Positions 8,701-18,151 of a stretch of 64,000 nt of DNA are shown piece after piece (the first letter of the stretch is position 1; each line of letters begins with the position of its first letter). Made by a program: the position numbers and the translations under genes. This DNA is from Streptomyces sp. CB02414. Lineage in GTDB: Bacteria > Actinomycetota > Actinomycetes > Streptomycetales > Streptomycetaceae. The stretch lies in the NCBI RefSeq assembly GCF_001905385.1, contig NZ_LIPF01000003.1, forward strand, positions 124,001 to 188,000. The letters are read 5' to 3'. The notes beneath the pieces are model-generated. The model saw nothing but the letters and a program-made list of their open reading frames with translations, was not told the DNA's origin and did no database searches.

Positions 8701-9257
8701 CGGCTGGAATCGGCCAGCGGTAGATCATATCTGCCGATCTTCGTTGTCCACAGGAGTTATCCACAGGTCCTCTTCTCGACCTGGGGACAAGTCGACAACG
8801 AACCGCCATTCAGTCGACAAATCCCCCTACAGCCCCCTACTTCATCCACAGAGCCGCAGGTCACCCTTCGTCCACCTGTTTCTTGCCCGCCATACTCCGG
8901 AGTGACACCGGGTGTCCCGTTTTCACTCGAAAGTGGGCACGTGAAGGGTTTGGACCAACCCTCTCCCGGAATCAGGAATGATCAATTCCAAGAGTCCACA
9001 GATCTTTCGCACAGCCTGTGGATAACTTTTCCGGGCTGTGGATTCCGACGAACCCCGAACCCCCAAGTCCCGTCCTGCGCACGGGAATCCGGTCAACTCA
9101 CCGCCCGCCCGCTGGCTCGTTCCAGGGAATGAGACACCTTTTATTGACAGTCCGGATCACGGGCCTCCCGAGACGTACACAACGGGCAATGCCCACATAA
9201 CGGAACGTGAGACCCGTGATCGGCAATAGTGAGTCGAGACCCGTCACCGCACACCGG
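8701..9257. other. Non-coding pheA-serS gap with DnaA-box cluster
   Basis: About 560 bases with no convincing gene; the short frames here have no ribosome sites or typical codon bias. The region is lower in GC than its surroundings. It contains DnaA boxes TTGTCCACA (8744-8752), TTATCCACA (8757-8765), TCATCCACA (8842-8850) and, inverted, TGTGGATAA (9017-9025). Degenerate copies lie near 8992-9000 and 9037-9045. The first two are only four bases apart. DnaA-box clusters outside oriC that affect initiation have been described in Streptomyces; I cannot tell from sequence alone whether this is one of them. Confidence 0.7.
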
Positions 9258-9263
9258 TAGCCT
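9258..9263 (+). promoter_or_regulatory. serS -10 element (leaderless mRNA)
   Basis: TAGCCT ends seven bases before the GTG start of serS. There is no Shine-Dalgarno sequence in between, so transcription probably begins at the start codon. The -35 is weak. Confidence 0.5.
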
Positions 9264-9270
9264 TGACCGC

Positions 9271-10548
9271 GTGATTGACCTTCGCCTGCTCCGTGAGGAC
9301 CCCGACCGTGCGCGCGCGTCCCAGCGCGCCCGTGGAGAGGACGTCGCGCTCGTCGACTCCCTCCTGTCTGCCGACGAGCGGCGCAGGTCGTCCGGCGTGC
9401 GCTTCGACGAGCTGCGCGCCGAGCAGAAGGGCCTCGGCAAGCTCATCGGCAAGGCCACCGGGGACGAGAAGGCCGAGCTGCTGAAGCGTGCGAGCCAGCT
9501 CGCCGCCGACGTCAAGGCCGCCGACGCCGAGCGCGACAAGGCCGACGCCGAGACCCAGGAGCTGCTCCAGCGGCTCGGCAACCTCGTCCACCCCGACGTG
9601 CCCGTCGGCGGCGAGGAGGACTTCGTCACCCTGGAGACGCACGGCACGCACCGCGACTTCGCGGCCGAGGGCTTCGAGCCGCGCGACCACCTGGAGCTGG
9701 GCCAGCTGCTTGGCGCCATCGACGTCGAGCGCGGCGCCAAGGTCTCCGGATCGCGCTTCTACTTCCTCACCGGTGTCGGCGCCCTCCTGGAGCTGGCCCT
9801 GGTCAACGCGGCGATCGCCCAGGCCACGGCGGCCGGCTTCACGCCGATGCTCACCCCGGCGCTGGTCCGCCCGCAGTCGATGGCCGGCACCGGCTTCCTC
9901 GGCCAGGCCGCGCAGGACGTCTACCACCTCGACAAGGACGACCTGTACCTGGTGGGCACGTCCGAGGTGCCGCTGGCGGCGTACCACATGGACGAGATCA
10001 TCGACGCCGAGCGTCTGCCGCTGCGCTACGCCGGCTTCTCGCCGTGCTTCCGCCGCGAGGCGGGCTCACACGGCAAGGACACGCGGGGCATCTTCCGCGT
10101 GCACCAGTTCGACAAGGTCGAGATGTTCTCCTACGTCCTCCCCGAGGACTCGCAGGCCGAGCACCAGCGCCTGCTGGAGTGGGAGAAGCAGTGGCTGACG
10201 TCGCTGGAGCTGCCGTTCCGGGTCATCGACGTCGCCTCGGCCGACCTGGGCTCCTCGGCCTCGCGCAAGTACGACTGCGAGGCGTGGATCCCGACGCAGG
10301 GCAAGTACCGCGAGCTGACCTCGACCTCCGACTGCACCGAGTTCCAGTCCCGCCGGCTGTCGATCCGGGTCCGCGAGGACAAGAAGGTGCGCCCGCTGGC
10401 CACGCTCAACGGCACGCTGTGCGCGGTTCCGCGCACGATCGTGGCGATCCTGGAGAACCACCAGCAGGCCGACGGGTCGGTGCGCGTACCCGAGGTGCTG
10501 CGCCCGTACCTGGGCGGCCGGGAGGTCCTGGAACCGGTGGCCAAGTGA
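9271..10548 (+). CDS. serS: Seryl-tRNA synthetase
   Basis: A 425-aa class II synthetase that charges tRNA-Ser. The N-terminal coiled-coil arm that grips the tRNA long variable arm spans about residues 28-105. The catalytic core has motif 2 in [12 protein letters not shown] (about 269-280) and motif 3 in the stretch from [10 protein letters not shown] to LRPYLGG near the C-terminus. The GTG at 9271 is chosen because IDLRLLRED is the normal family N-terminus; the upstream frame contains no homologous residues. The stop overlaps the next start (GTGA at 10545-10548). Confidence 0.97.
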   Translation: MIDLRLLREDPDRARASQRARGEDVALVDSLLSADERRRSSGVRFDELRAEQKGLGKLIGKATGDEKAELLKRASQLAADVKAADAERDKADAETQELLQRLGNLVHPDVPVGGEEDFVTLETHGTHRDFAAEGFEPRDHLELGQLLGAIDVERGAKVSGSRFYFLTGVGALLELALVNAAIAQATAAGFTPMLTPALVRPQSMAGTGFLGQAAQDVYHLDKDDLYLVGTSEVPLAAYHMDEIIDAERLPLRYAGFSPCFRREAGSHGKDTRGIFRVHQFDKVEMFSYVLPEDSQAEHQRLLEWEKQWLTSLELPFRVIDVASADLGSSASRKYDCEAWIPTQGKYRELTSTSDCTEFQSRRLSIRVREDKKVRPLATLNGTLCAVPRTIVAILENHQQADGSVRVPEVLRPYLGGREVLEPVAK

Positions 10549-11396
10549 GTGACACCGACTCCGCCTCGGCCGCTTCCGGCACCGGCACCGGCACCCCGGA
10601 TGGATTCCCGTACCGGCTGATCGCCACCGATCTCGACGGCACGCTGCTGCGCGGGGACGACACGATCTCGCGGCGGACCCGGGACGCGCTCGCCGCGGCC
10701 ACCGCGGCGGGCGCCGCCCACATCGTGGTCACCGGCCGCGCGGTGCCGTGGACCCGGCACATCCTCGACGACCTCGGCTACCACGGTCTGGCCGTCTGCG
10801 GTCAGGGCGCGCAGGTCTACCACGCCGGCGAGCACCGGCTGCTGACCTCGGTCACGCTGGACCGCCAGCTGGCCGGGGTGGCACTGGCCAAGATCGAGGC
10901 GGAGACCGGCCCGCTGTATCTCGCGGCGAGCCGTGACGGCCTGGACGGCGACGTCTTGGTCGGCCCGGGCTACTCGGTCGGGGGCAACCTGCCCGCGGTG
11001 CCGTTCACCGACGCGTCGGACCTCTGGTCGGCGCCGCTGAACAAGATCTACATCCAGCATCCGACCCTGTCGGACGACGAGCTGGCCGAGGCGGCCCGGC
11101 GCACCGCGGGCGGCTTCGTCACGGTGACCATGGCCGGTGCGGGCATCGTCGAGCTGCTGCCCCTGGGGCTGACCAAGGCCACCGGGCTGTCGCTGGCGGC
11201 CCGGCGGCTCGGCCTGAAGGCCTCGGACACGATCGCCTTCGGCGACATGCCCAACGACGTCCCGATGTTCGGCTGGGCCGCCCGGGGCGTGGCGATGGCC
11301 AATGCCCACGAGGAGCTGAAGGCGGTGGCCGACGAGGTGACGTCCTCCAACGACGACGACGGCATCGCGGTGGTCCTGGAGCGGCTGGCGAGTTGA
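10545..11396 (+). CDS. HAD-superfamily phosphatase (Cof type), serS-coupled
   Basis: A 283-aa haloacid-dehalogenase phosphatase. Motif I is DLDGTLL with the nucleophile Asp (near residue 25) and the acid/base Asp two residues on. The motif IV acidic pair is in [11 protein letters not shown] (about residues 230-240). A type IIB (Cof) cap lies between them. Such enzymes dephosphorylate small sugar phosphates, nucleotides or cofactors; the substrate is not predictable. The GTG start overlaps the serS stop, so the two are co-translated. A paralogue lies at 19635-20504. The N-terminus is a Thr/Gly/Ser-rich extension of about 18 residues. Confidence 0.9.
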   Translation: MSDTDSASAASGTGTGTPDGFPYRLIATDLDGTLLRGDDTISRRTRDALAAATAAGAAHIVVTGRAVPWTRHILDDLGYHGLAVCGQGAQVYHAGEHRLLTSVTLDRQLAGVALAKIEAETGPLYLAASRDGLDGDVLVGPGYSVGGNLPAVPFTDASDLWSAPLNKIYIQHPTLSDDELAEAARRTAGGFVTVTMAGAGIVELLPLGLTKATGLSLAARRLGLKASDTIAFGDMPNDVPMFGWAARGVAMANAHEELKAVADEVTSSNDDDGIAVVLERLAS

Positions 11397-11637
11397 GACC
11401 GCCGGCCTGACGCCGACGTCCCGGGCGCCGGTCGGTCGGCCCTGCGCCGGGCCCCGGGCACGGCCCGGACGGCACCGGCGTCCCCGTCGGGTAGGCCCAC
11501 GCCGGGCGCCTCGCGAGAGACGGCCGGCGTGCTCGAAGCGGCCGCCCGATGCGCCGGTGCCGTCCGGCCTCGTGCATCCACCACAGTGCCGGTCCGGAAA
11601 GCCGGGCGCCACCGATTAAAAGCGGACGTAGGGCGCG

Positions 11638-11874
11638 TTACCGTCGGCGCCACCTGCGGCGTCGGCCCTTGCTGAAGAACCACCCGGCGGGCGGCTCGTC
11701 GGAGCGCCACGGCTGCGGTTCCGGCTGCTCCCGGCGCCAGCGGGCGGTGAGCATCCGGGCACGGGCCGACGGCTCGGAGGTCCCGGCGTCGCGTATGAAC
11801 TCCTCGTCCAGGACGAGGCCGTCCCAGGGGTCGTCACCATCGTGAGCGTCGCGCTGAGGTGTCTGGTCCGCCAT
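11638..11874 (-). CDS. Conserved small hypothetical protein
   Basis: A 78-aa soluble protein with an acidic N-terminal half (DDPWDGLVLDEEFI, about residues 14-27), a central RARMLTARWRRE stretch, and a very basic tail ending GRRRRWRRR. I recall similar short proteins as widespread in Streptomyces, with no known function. It lies about 120 bases downstream of the ABC permease gene on the same strand and may be read through from it. The codon bias is normal for a real gene. The 240 bases between its end and the HAD gene show no gene and no clear hairpin. Confidence 0.7.
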   Translation of the reverse strand: MADQTPQRDAHDGDDPWDGLVLDEEFIRDAGTSEPSARARMLTARWRREQPEPQPWRSDEPPAGWFFSKGRRRRWRRR

Positions 11875-11997
11875 TGAGGTCCTCCCCGCCCTGCGTCCTC
11901 GTGTTCTCCCGCGTTCTGTCCGGCTCTGCCTCGCCTGTCTCGGCCCAGTGTGCCCGGGCCGAGGTGAAGGTGCCGTCAGGCCATGGCCCGTGGCCCG

Positions 11998-12717
11998 TCA
12001 CTCCTCCCCGGCGAGCGTCAGCGACCGCAGCTTCTGCCCGGCATACCAGGTGGCGAGCACGGTCACCGCGGCCAGCAGCACCGTCGCCGTCGGCAGGCCG
12101 ACGTCGGAGGTGACCAGGTTCCCGTCGGCCACCTTCTGCGCCACCGCCAGCGACCACTGCTGGACGCTCAGCGTGCGGGCCCCAGGGACCAGGGAGCCGA
12201 ACAGGGCCTCCCAGACGAGGGCGTAGACGAGCCCGAAGACCACCGCGTGCCGGGACACCGTGCCCAGCAGCAGGAACAGCGCCGCGTAGGCGATGGAGGC
12301 GACCAGCGCGGCGATCGTGTAGGCGACGGCGACCTGCTGGCCGTTGCCGTTGAGGATCAGGCCGGCGAGGAGTGTGGGCACGGCGGAGAAGACCATCGTC
12401 ACGGCGATGGCGACGATCAGCTTGGTGAAGATGATCGTCGGCCGCTTGATCGGCTTGGACAGCAGGTACACCACCGAGCCGTCGTCGATCTCCGGCCCGA
12501 TGGCGCCGGTGCCGGCGATGACGCCGATGATCGGCACCATGGTGGCGAGCGCGAACCCGCCCAGGACGTCGGCCGCGGTCTGGTCGTCGGCTCCCGCGAG
12601 GGCGCGCACCGCCACGGCGATGACGAGCAGCAGCAGGGGCAGCGCGCCGAGGATGAGGGCCCGGCGCCGGCCGAGCAGGGCCCGGTAGGTGAGCCGGGCG
12701 ACTGTGGGGTCGTACAT
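11998..12717 (-). CDS. ABC-2 type permease
   Basis: A 239-aa integral membrane protein with about six helices, starting after a short cytoplasmic N-terminus (MYDPTVARLTYRALLGRRR). The sequence GSVVYLLSKPIKRPTI (about residues 78-93) is the cytoplasmic loop typical of ABC-2 exporters of the NosY/Gliding type. It begins 11 bases after the stop of the ATPase gene 12729-13640 and forms a transporter with it. It is the last gene of a four-gene ABC cluster. Confidence 0.88.
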   Translation of the reverse strand: MYDPTVARLTYRALLGRRRALILGALPLLLLVIAVAVRALAGADDQTAADVLGGFALATMVPIIGVIAGTGAIGPEIDDGSVVYLLSKPIKRPTIIFTKLIVAIAVTMVFSAVPTLLAGLILNGNGQQVAVAYTIAALVASIAYAALFLLLGTVSRHAVVFGLVYALVWEALFGSLVPGARTLSVQQWSLAVAQKVADGNLVTSDVGLPTATVLLAAVTVLATWYAGQKLRSLTLAGEE

Positions 12718-12728
12718 TCTTCGGCCTC

Positions 12729-13640
12729 CTACGCCGCGACGAGATACGAGAAGACGGACTCGAGGGACTCGTCGGACGGCGAGACCGTGAGCAACCGGAT
12801 GCCGTGGTCGCGCGCGACCTTGGGCAGCAGGGCCGTGAACCGGCCGAAGTCGACGGCCTGGATGCGCAGGGCACCCTCGGCGAGGTCGACCTCGATGCCG
12901 GACGTCGACGGGTCGGCGATCAGCGCCGCGGCGAGCGCCCGGTCGTCGCTGGAACGCACCAGGTACCGGTGCGGCCGGTCGGTCATCAGGCGACGGATCT
13001 TGCGGAAGTCACCGCTGGCCGCGTGCCGGCCGGCGACGATCACCTCGATGTGCCAGGCCAGCTGTTCGACCTCTTCGAGGATGTGCGAGGAGAACAGCAC
13101 CGTGCGGCCCTCGTCGCCCATGCGCCGCAGCAGGTCCATCAGCTGCATGCGCTGTCGGGGGTCCATGCCGTTGAACGGCTCGTCGAGCAGGAGCAGGGAG
13201 GGGTTGTGCACGAGGGCGCTGGCCATCTTGACGCGCTGCCGCATGCCCTTGGAGTACGTGGCGATCTTCCGGTCCTGCGCGTACTCCATCTGCACGGTGG
13301 CGAGCGCTTCCTGGGCCGCCTTGGCGCCCAGCCCGTGCAGTTCGGCGTTGGCGAGGACGAACTCGCGGCCGGTCAGGAAGTCGTACATCGCCTCCCGCTC
13401 GGGGACGATGCCGATGTGCTGGTAGATGGCCTCGTTGCGCCAGACCGGCTGTCCGTCGAGGGTGACGCTGCCGGTGGAGGGGGCCAGGAAGCCGCCCATC
13501 ATGTTGATCAGGGTGGACTTGCCCGCGCCGTTGGGGCCGAGCAGGCCGGTGACGCCGGGGCCGATCGTCATGGTGACGTCGTTGACGGCGACCACGTTGC
13601 CGAACCAGCGGGAGACGTGGTCGATGCTGAGGGTGCTCAC
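12729..13640 (-). CDS. ABC transporter ATP-binding protein
   Basis: A 303-aa ATPase with Walker A GPNGAGKST (about residues 37-45), a YSKGMRQRVK signature, Walker B LLLLDEPF, and the C-terminal domain of CcmA/NatA-type exporters. The GTG start at 13640 overlaps the upstream permease stop by four bases (GTGA read on the minus strand). Each ATPase in this cluster is next to a permease, which suggests two exporters or one mixed assembly. The substrate is unknown. Confidence 0.9.
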   Translation of the reverse strand: MSTLSIDHVSRWFGNVVAVNDVTMTIGPGVTGLLGPNGAGKSTLINMMGGFLAPSTGSVTLDGQPVWRNEAIYQHIGIVPEREAMYDFLTGREFVLANAELHGLGAKAAQEALATVQMEYAQDRKIATYSKGMRQRVKMASALVHNPSLLLLDEPFNGMDPRQRMQLMDLLRRMGDEGRTVLFSSHILEEVEQLAWHIEVIVAGRHAASGDFRKIRRLMTDRPHRYLVRSSDDRALAAALIADPSTSGIEVDLAEGALRIQAVDFGRFTALLPKVARDHGIRLLTVSPSDESLESVFSYLVAA

Positions 13641-14545
13641 AGTCCCACCTTCTTGTAGCGGCGCAGCAGCAGGCCATAGGCGCCGGTGATCAGGCCGAGG
13701 GTGACGAGGACGTAGACCGCGCCCTCGGCGTTGCTCGGTCCGATCCCGCCGGGGAAGGCGGAGGTGGCGCCCAGGAAGGCGGACTGCACACCGTCGATGA
13801 GGGTGATCGGCGAGAAGAGGCCGATCCAGGCGACGGCACCGGTGCTGCCCTGGACGTCCGCGATGGCCTGGAGCGTGGAGACCGCGCCGTAGGTGATGGT
13901 CAGGACGGCGATGACGGCCGCGATGCCGAAGCCGCGGCGCGGGGTGACCGACGCGACGACCAGGCCGAGGCCGGCGAAGAGGAGCGAGAGCAGTGCCACG
14001 GAGACGAGTCCCTGTGCGAATCCCTTGGTCTGGTCCGCGAAGTCGAGTTCGGCGAGCAGCGCGCCCACGTAGAGCACCACGAGGGGTGCGGCGGTGAGGA
14101 TGAACAGGGCCGACGCCAGCGACGCGTACTTGGCGCGGACGTAGTCGGCGGTCTCGATGGGCCGCGAGAAGTACAGCGGCACGGTCTTGAAGCGCAGGTC
14201 GCGGGAGACGGACTGGGGGGCCTGCGAGGCGACGTAGAGGCTGATGACGGCCTGGAGGACGATGGCGTAGCGCGTGTAGTCCAGTGGCAGTTCGTTCGCC
14301 TTGGTGGCGACGGCCACGGCGACCATGATGGCCGCGGGCAGGCACATCACCACGAACAGCAGCATCGGAAGGACCTTGGACTTGACCGAGCGGCCGAGGC
14401 CGTAGGCACCGCGCAGGGACTGCGAGTACAGCGAGCGGCGGGCGTAGGCGCGGCCGAGGCGGGGGCCGTCGTAGTTGCGGTAGCCGATGTTGTGGATGCG
14501 GGTCTGGTCACCCGCCGCAGTGGCTACGGGCTGCTCAGTTGCCAT
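13637..14545 (-). CDS. ABC-2 type permease
   Basis: A 302-aa membrane protein with six predicted helices. The N-terminal cytoplasmic arm contains GYRNYDGPRLGR (about residues 21-32), a conserved feature of this actinobacterial permease group. The loop VSRDLRFKTVPLYFSRPIE (about 113-131) is the coupling-type segment of ABC-2 proteins. The start overlaps the end of the upstream ATPase gene (14535-15509) by 11 bases and the end overlaps the next ATPase start by four, so translation is coupled along the operon. Confidence 0.88.
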   Translation of the reverse strand: MATEQPVATAAGDQTRIHNIGYRNYDGPRLGRAYARRSLYSQSLRGAYGLGRSVKSKVLPMLLFVVMCLPAAIMVAVAVATKANELPLDYTRYAIVLQAVISLYVASQAPQSVSRDLRFKTVPLYFSRPIETADYVRAKYASLASALFILTAAPLVVLYVGALLAELDFADQTKGFAQGLVSVALLSLLFAGLGLVVASVTPRRGFGIAAVIAVLTITYGAVSTLQAIADVQGSTGAVAWIGLFSPITLIDGVQSAFLGATSAFPGGIGPSNAEGAVYVLVTLGLITGAYGLLLRRYKKVGL

Positions 14546-15509
14546 GGCCGACCGCCTCCTTCCGTTCTGCGTCGCTGTCCTTGAAGACCTCCGAGATGTG
14601 GTGCCGGCGCTGCTCCATGCGCACCAGGCCGAGGCCCAGGTCGGCGATGACGTCCCGGACCAGGTCGTAGGTGTCCTCGCCCGCCGCGGTGAGCAGCAGG
14701 ACGTGGCCGGCGCCGGGCAGGCCGCTGCCGTCCTGGACGCTCACCCCGCGCGCGTGGAGCGCGTCGCGGACCGCGCGGGTGCCGTCGGGGTGTTCGTCGG
14801 TGTCGGTGACCTCGATCGCGAGGGTCGTCGTGGTCTGGGTGAAGTCCGTGGTGGAGCTGGAGCGCAGCAGCTTCCCGCCGTCGACGACGACGACGTGGTC
14901 GCAGGTGCGTTCCAGTTCGCCCAGCAGGTGGGAGGTGACCAGGACGGAGATGCCGAAGTCGGTGTGGATGCGGCGGATGAGGCCGAGCATCTCGTCGCGG
15001 CCGACCGGGTCGAGGCCGTTGGTCGGCTCGTCGAGGAAGACCAGCTGGGGGTCGTGGACCAGGGCCTGCGCGAGTTTCACGCGCTGTTTCATGCCGGTGG
15101 AATAGCCGCCGATGGGCCGGTACCGCTCCTCGTACAGGCCGACGTGGCGCAGGGTGTCGGCCGTGCGTTCGCGGGCGGCGGTGGGCGGCAGGCCGGACAT
15201 GCGTGCCATGTGGACGACGAACTCGGTGGCCGAGACGTCGGGTGGCAGGCAGTCGTGTTCCGGCATGTAGCCGACCCGCTCGCGGATGTCGGCGCCCTTG
15301 GTGGCGACATCGAGTCCGAGCACTTCGGCCCGGCCCTCGGTGGCGGGAGACAGACCCAGCAGGATCTTGATCAGGGTGGACTTGCCGGCGCCGTTGGCAC
15401 CGACGAGTCCGGTCACACCGGGTCCGACGTCCACGGAGAGCCGGTCGAGAGCGGTCACCCGGGGGAACCGCTTGCTCAGGCTTTCGGTCGCGATCACAGT
15501 CACATCCAT
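14535..15509 (-). CDS. ABC transporter ATP-binding protein, first gene of the ABC operon
   Basis: A 324-aa ATPase with Walker A GANGAGKST, signature YSTGMKQRVK, Walker B LVFLDEPT and a C-terminal regulatory segment. It heads the operon ATPase-permease-ATPase-permease that runs to 11998. The ATG at 15509 (MDVTVIATESL) is preferred, since homologues start near this point; an in-frame GTG lies seven codons upstream at 15530. Neither has an obvious ribosome site, so the mRNA may be leaderless. The operon is divergent from the hydrolase/SDR fusion gene. Confidence 0.9.
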   Translation of the reverse strand: MDVTVIATESLSKRFPRVTALDRLSVDVGPGVTGLVGANGAGKSTLIKILLGLSPATEGRAEVLGLDVATKGADIRERVGYMPEHDCLPPDVSATEFVVHMARMSGLPPTAARERTADTLRHVGLYEERYRPIGGYSTGMKQRVKLAQALVHDPQLVFLDEPTNGLDPVGRDEMLGLIRRIHTDFGISVLVTSHLLGELERTCDHVVVVDGGKLLRSSSTTDFTQTTTTLAIEVTDTDEHPDGTRAVRDALHARGVSVQDGSGLPGAGHVLLLTAAGEDTYDLVRDVIADLGLGLVRMEQRRHHISEVFKDSDAERKEAVGHGN

Positions 15510-15708
15510 GACAGTAGTGACGGGCGCCACTGAGGTCGTCAGACCGGAGAGCCGTCTTCGCGTCAGTCTCGAGTAGTACGGGCCCGTAGGGGATGCCGTG
15601 CCTGAGAGCTACGGCGCGAGGGCGCGGGGGCCGTGCCCCGCGCTCTATTGACGCCGGGTCTAACAACTGGGAGATTCGGCGGCGTCGCTGGGCGGAGGGG
15701 AGTCGACG

Positions 15709-17460
15709 GTGCTGGACGGTGCGCGGGAACGCTGGGTGCGCTCGGGCGAGGTCGAACTGTGCGTGGCCGAACTGGGCGACCCGGTCCGCCCCACGGTCGT
15801 ACTGGTGCACGGCTACCCGGACAGCAAGGAGGTCTGGTCCGCGGTGGCCGCCCGCCTCGCCGACCGCTTCCACGTGGTCCTCTACGACGTGCGGGGCCAC
15901 GGCCGGTCCACCGCACCGAACGTGCTGCGCGGCGGGTTCACGCTGGAGAAGCTGACGGACGACTTCCTGGCCGTCGCGGCCGCCGTCAGCCCGGACCGGC
16001 CCGTGCACCTGGTGGGTCACGACTGGGGCTCGGTGCAGTCGTGGGAGTTCGTCACCGTCGAGCGGACCAGGGGCCGCATCGCGTCCTTCACGTCGATGTC
16101 CGGGCCGTCGCTGGACCATTTCGGGCACTGGATCAACAAGCGCCTCAGGCGCCCCACTCCGCGCCGGGTCGGCCAGCTCCTCGGCCAGGGCGCCAAGTCC
16201 TGGTACGTGTACCTGCTGCACACACCGGTGCTGCCCGAACTGGCCTGGCGCGGCCCGCTCGGCAGGCACTGGCCGGGCATCCTGCGGCGGGCCGAGAAGC
16301 TGCCCGGCGGCGACTACCCGACCGCCTCGCTCCCGACGGACGCGGCACACGGGGCGTGGCTGTACCGGGACAACGTCCGGCCCCGGCTGCGCCGTCCGCG
16401 CGGCGACGCGCACGCACACGCCCCCGTTCAGCTCGTCACGCCGCTGGGGGACGCCTTCCTCTCCGAGCGGCTCTACGACGAGCTGGAGCTGTGGGTGCCG
16501 CGGCTGACCCGCCGCACACTGCCCGCCAAGCACTGGGTGCCGCGGACCCGGCCGGACAGGCTGGCGGACTGGATCACGGAGTTCGTCACCGCTGTCGAGG
16601 GCGGCGGGCCCGGGGCTGCGGCGAGCGGCCGGCATGCCGACCGTTTCGCCGGGCAGCTGGTACTGGTCACGGGTGCGGGCGGCGGCATCGGGCGGGCGAC
16701 GGCGCTGGCCTTCGCCGAGGCCGGCGCACGCGTGGTGGCCGTCGACCGGGACGCCGAGGCAGCCGTCCGCACCGCGGAGCTGGCCCGGCTGACCGGTGCG
16801 ACGGCTGCCTGGGCGGAGACGGCCGACGTCTCCGACGAGCAGGCCATGGAGAAACTGGCGGCCGAGGTCACCGCCGAGTACGGCGTGGTGGACGTCCTGG
16901 TGAACAACGCCGGGATCGGTCTGTCGGGCTCCTTCTTCGACACCACCCCGCAGGACTGGAAGAAGGTCCTCGACGTCAATCTGTGGGGCGTGATCCACGG
17001 CTGCCGCCTGTTCGGCGGGCGGATGGCCGCACGCGGGCAGGGCGGCCACATCGTCAACATCGCGTCGGCGGCGGCCTTACAGCCCTCCCGGGCGCTGCCC
17101 GCCTACAGCACGTCCAAGGCGGCCGTGCTGATGCTGAGCGAGTGCCTGCGCGCCGAGCTGGCCGGGCAGGATATCGGCGTCACGGCGATCTGCCCCGGCC
17201 TCGTCAACACCGGCATCACGTCGACGGCGCACTTCGCGGGCGTCGACGCCGAGGAGGAGAAACGGCGGCAGCAGCGCGCGGCCCGGCTGTACGGACTGCG
17301 CAGCTACCCGCCGGAGAAGGTCGCCGACGCCGTCCTTGAGGCGGTGGCGAACAACAGGGCCGTGGTTCCGGTGACGCCGGAGGCGCGGATGGTCCACCTC
17401 ATGTCCCATACCTTTCCCGGGGTGTTGAGGAGGCTGGCTCGGGTGAAGCCGCCGCTCTAG
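15709..17460 (+). CDS. Alpha/beta-hydrolase fused to short-chain dehydrogenase
   Basis: A 583-aa two-domain protein. Residues 1-300 form an alpha/beta-hydrolase with the oxyanion region HGYPDS (about 31-36) and the nucleophile elbow GHDWGS (about 103-108). An Asp nucleophile there is typical of epoxide hydrolases and haloalkane dehalogenases rather than esterases. Residues 310-583 form a classical SDR with the NADP-binding TGAGGGIGRA, NNAG, and the catalytic Ser and YSTSK. The fusion suggests a sequential ring-opening or hydrolysis followed by oxidation or reduction of a lipophilic substrate, which is inference. The GTG at 15709 follows GGAGGGG. Fusions of this layout occur in several actinomycetes. 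Confidence 0.9.
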   Translation: MLDGARERWVRSGEVELCVAELGDPVRPTVVLVHGYPDSKEVWSAVAARLADRFHVVLYDVRGHGRSTAPNVLRGGFTLEKLTDDFLAVAAAVSPDRPVHLVGHDWGSVQSWEFVTVERTRGRIASFTSMSGPSLDHFGHWINKRLRRPTPRRVGQLLGQGAKSWYVYLLHTPVLPELAWRGPLGRHWPGILRRAEKLPGGDYPTASLPTDAAHGAWLYRDNVRPRLRRPRGDAHAHAPVQLVTPLGDAFLSERLYDELELWVPRLTRRTLPAKHWVPRTRPDRLADWITEFVTAVEGGGPGAAASGRHADRFAGQLVLVTGAGGGIGRATALAFAEAGARVVAVDRDAEAAVRTAELARLTGATAAWAETADVSDEQAMEKLAAEVTAEYGVVDVLVNNAGIGLSGSFFDTTPQDWKKVLDVNLWGVIHGCRLFGGRMAARGQGGHIVNIASAAALQPSRALPAYSTSKAAVLMLSECLRAELAGQDIGVTAICPGLVNTGITSTAHFAGVDAEEEKRRQQRAARLYGLRSYPPEKVADAVLEAVANNRAVVPVTPEARMVHLMSHTFPGVLRRLARVKPPL

Positions 17461-17513
17461 TTTCCACAGGAGAACCAAAAGACCTGTGGATAACCGCACT
17501 TGACTGTGGATCA
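17460..17513. other. DnaA-box-like cluster between SDR fusion and kptA
   Basis: A perfect inverted box TGTGGATAA (17485-17493) is flanked by near matches GTTTCCACA (17460-17468) and TGTGGATCA (17505-17513). All lie in a 109-base gap. Confidence 0.5.
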
Positions 17514-17569
17514 AACCTCCAGGACAAAATCAATCGCGTGACGCGCGTCTCTCTCGGCAGGCTGATCGC

Positions 17570-18145
17570 ATGCCACGAGACATGCCACGAGAACCCATGG
17601 ACGACAGACGCGCTGTGCGAGTATCCAAGTTCCTGTCGAAGCACCTTCGCCACCAGCCGGAGAGGCTGGGGCTCACACTCGACGAGGCCGGCTGGGTCGA
17701 GATCGACACGCTCATCGCTGCGGCGGTCGCGCACGGTTTCCACTTCACGCGGGACGAGCTCGACCACGTCGTCGCGGGCAATGACAAACGGCGCTTCGCC
17801 GTCGAGGGCACCCGTATCCGCGCCAGCCAGGGGCACAGCGTCGATGTGGACCTGGGACTGCCCCCGGCGACCCCGCCGCCGTACCTCCATCACGGGACCG
17901 TCGCCCGGCACCTGGACGCCATCCGCGCCGAGGGGCTGCGGCCGATGAACCGGCACGATGTGCATCTCTCGCCCGACCGTGAGACGGCGACCCGGGTCGG
18001 CGCCCGCCGCGGCCGGGCGGTCGTGCTCTCGGTGGACGCCGCCGCCATGCATCGCGAGGGGCATGTCTTCCGTGTCAGCGCCAACGGCGTCTGGCTGACG
18101 AAAGCGGTACCGCTGCGGTATCTGCGTTTTCCCTCCCGGGACTGA
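17570..18145 (+). CDS. kptA: RNA 2'-phosphotransferase (Tpt1/KptA)
   Basis: A 191-aa enzyme that transfers an internal RNA 2'-phosphate to NAD+. The N-terminal winged-helix part has SKFLSKHLRH (about residues 19-28), the conserved Arg/His core. The second half shows RIRASQGHS, LHHGT and HLSPD, the family's Arg-His-Arg NAD+/phosphate-binding motifs. In fungi the enzyme finishes tRNA splicing; bacteria have no such pathway, so its target is unknown. Proposed bacterial roles include removing 2'-phosphates from damaged RNA and capping RNA with ADP-ribose. Three in-frame ATGs (17570, 17582, 17597) precede the domain and two sit in a repeated ATGCCACGAGA, so the true start is uncertain. Confidence 0.88.
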   Translation: MPRDMPREPMDDRRAVRVSKFLSKHLRHQPERLGLTLDEAGWVEIDTLIAAAVAHGFHFTRDELDHVVAGNDKRRFAVEGTRIRASQGHSVDVDLGLPPATPPPYLHHGTVARHLDAIRAEGLRPMNRHDVHLSPDRETATRVGARRGRAVVLSVDAAAMHREGHVFRVSANGVWLTKAVPLRYLRFPSRD

Positions 18146-18151
18146 TCCCGC

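Noticed and set aside
8936..8949. CACGTG-centred sequence in the pheA-serS gap as a parS site
   Set aside because: Only the central hexamer matches; the flanks differ at most positions.
8902..9229. Short plus-strand frames in the pheA-serS gap
   Set aside because: Codon use is not that of this genome, there are no ribosome sites, and the DNA is rich in DnaA boxes.
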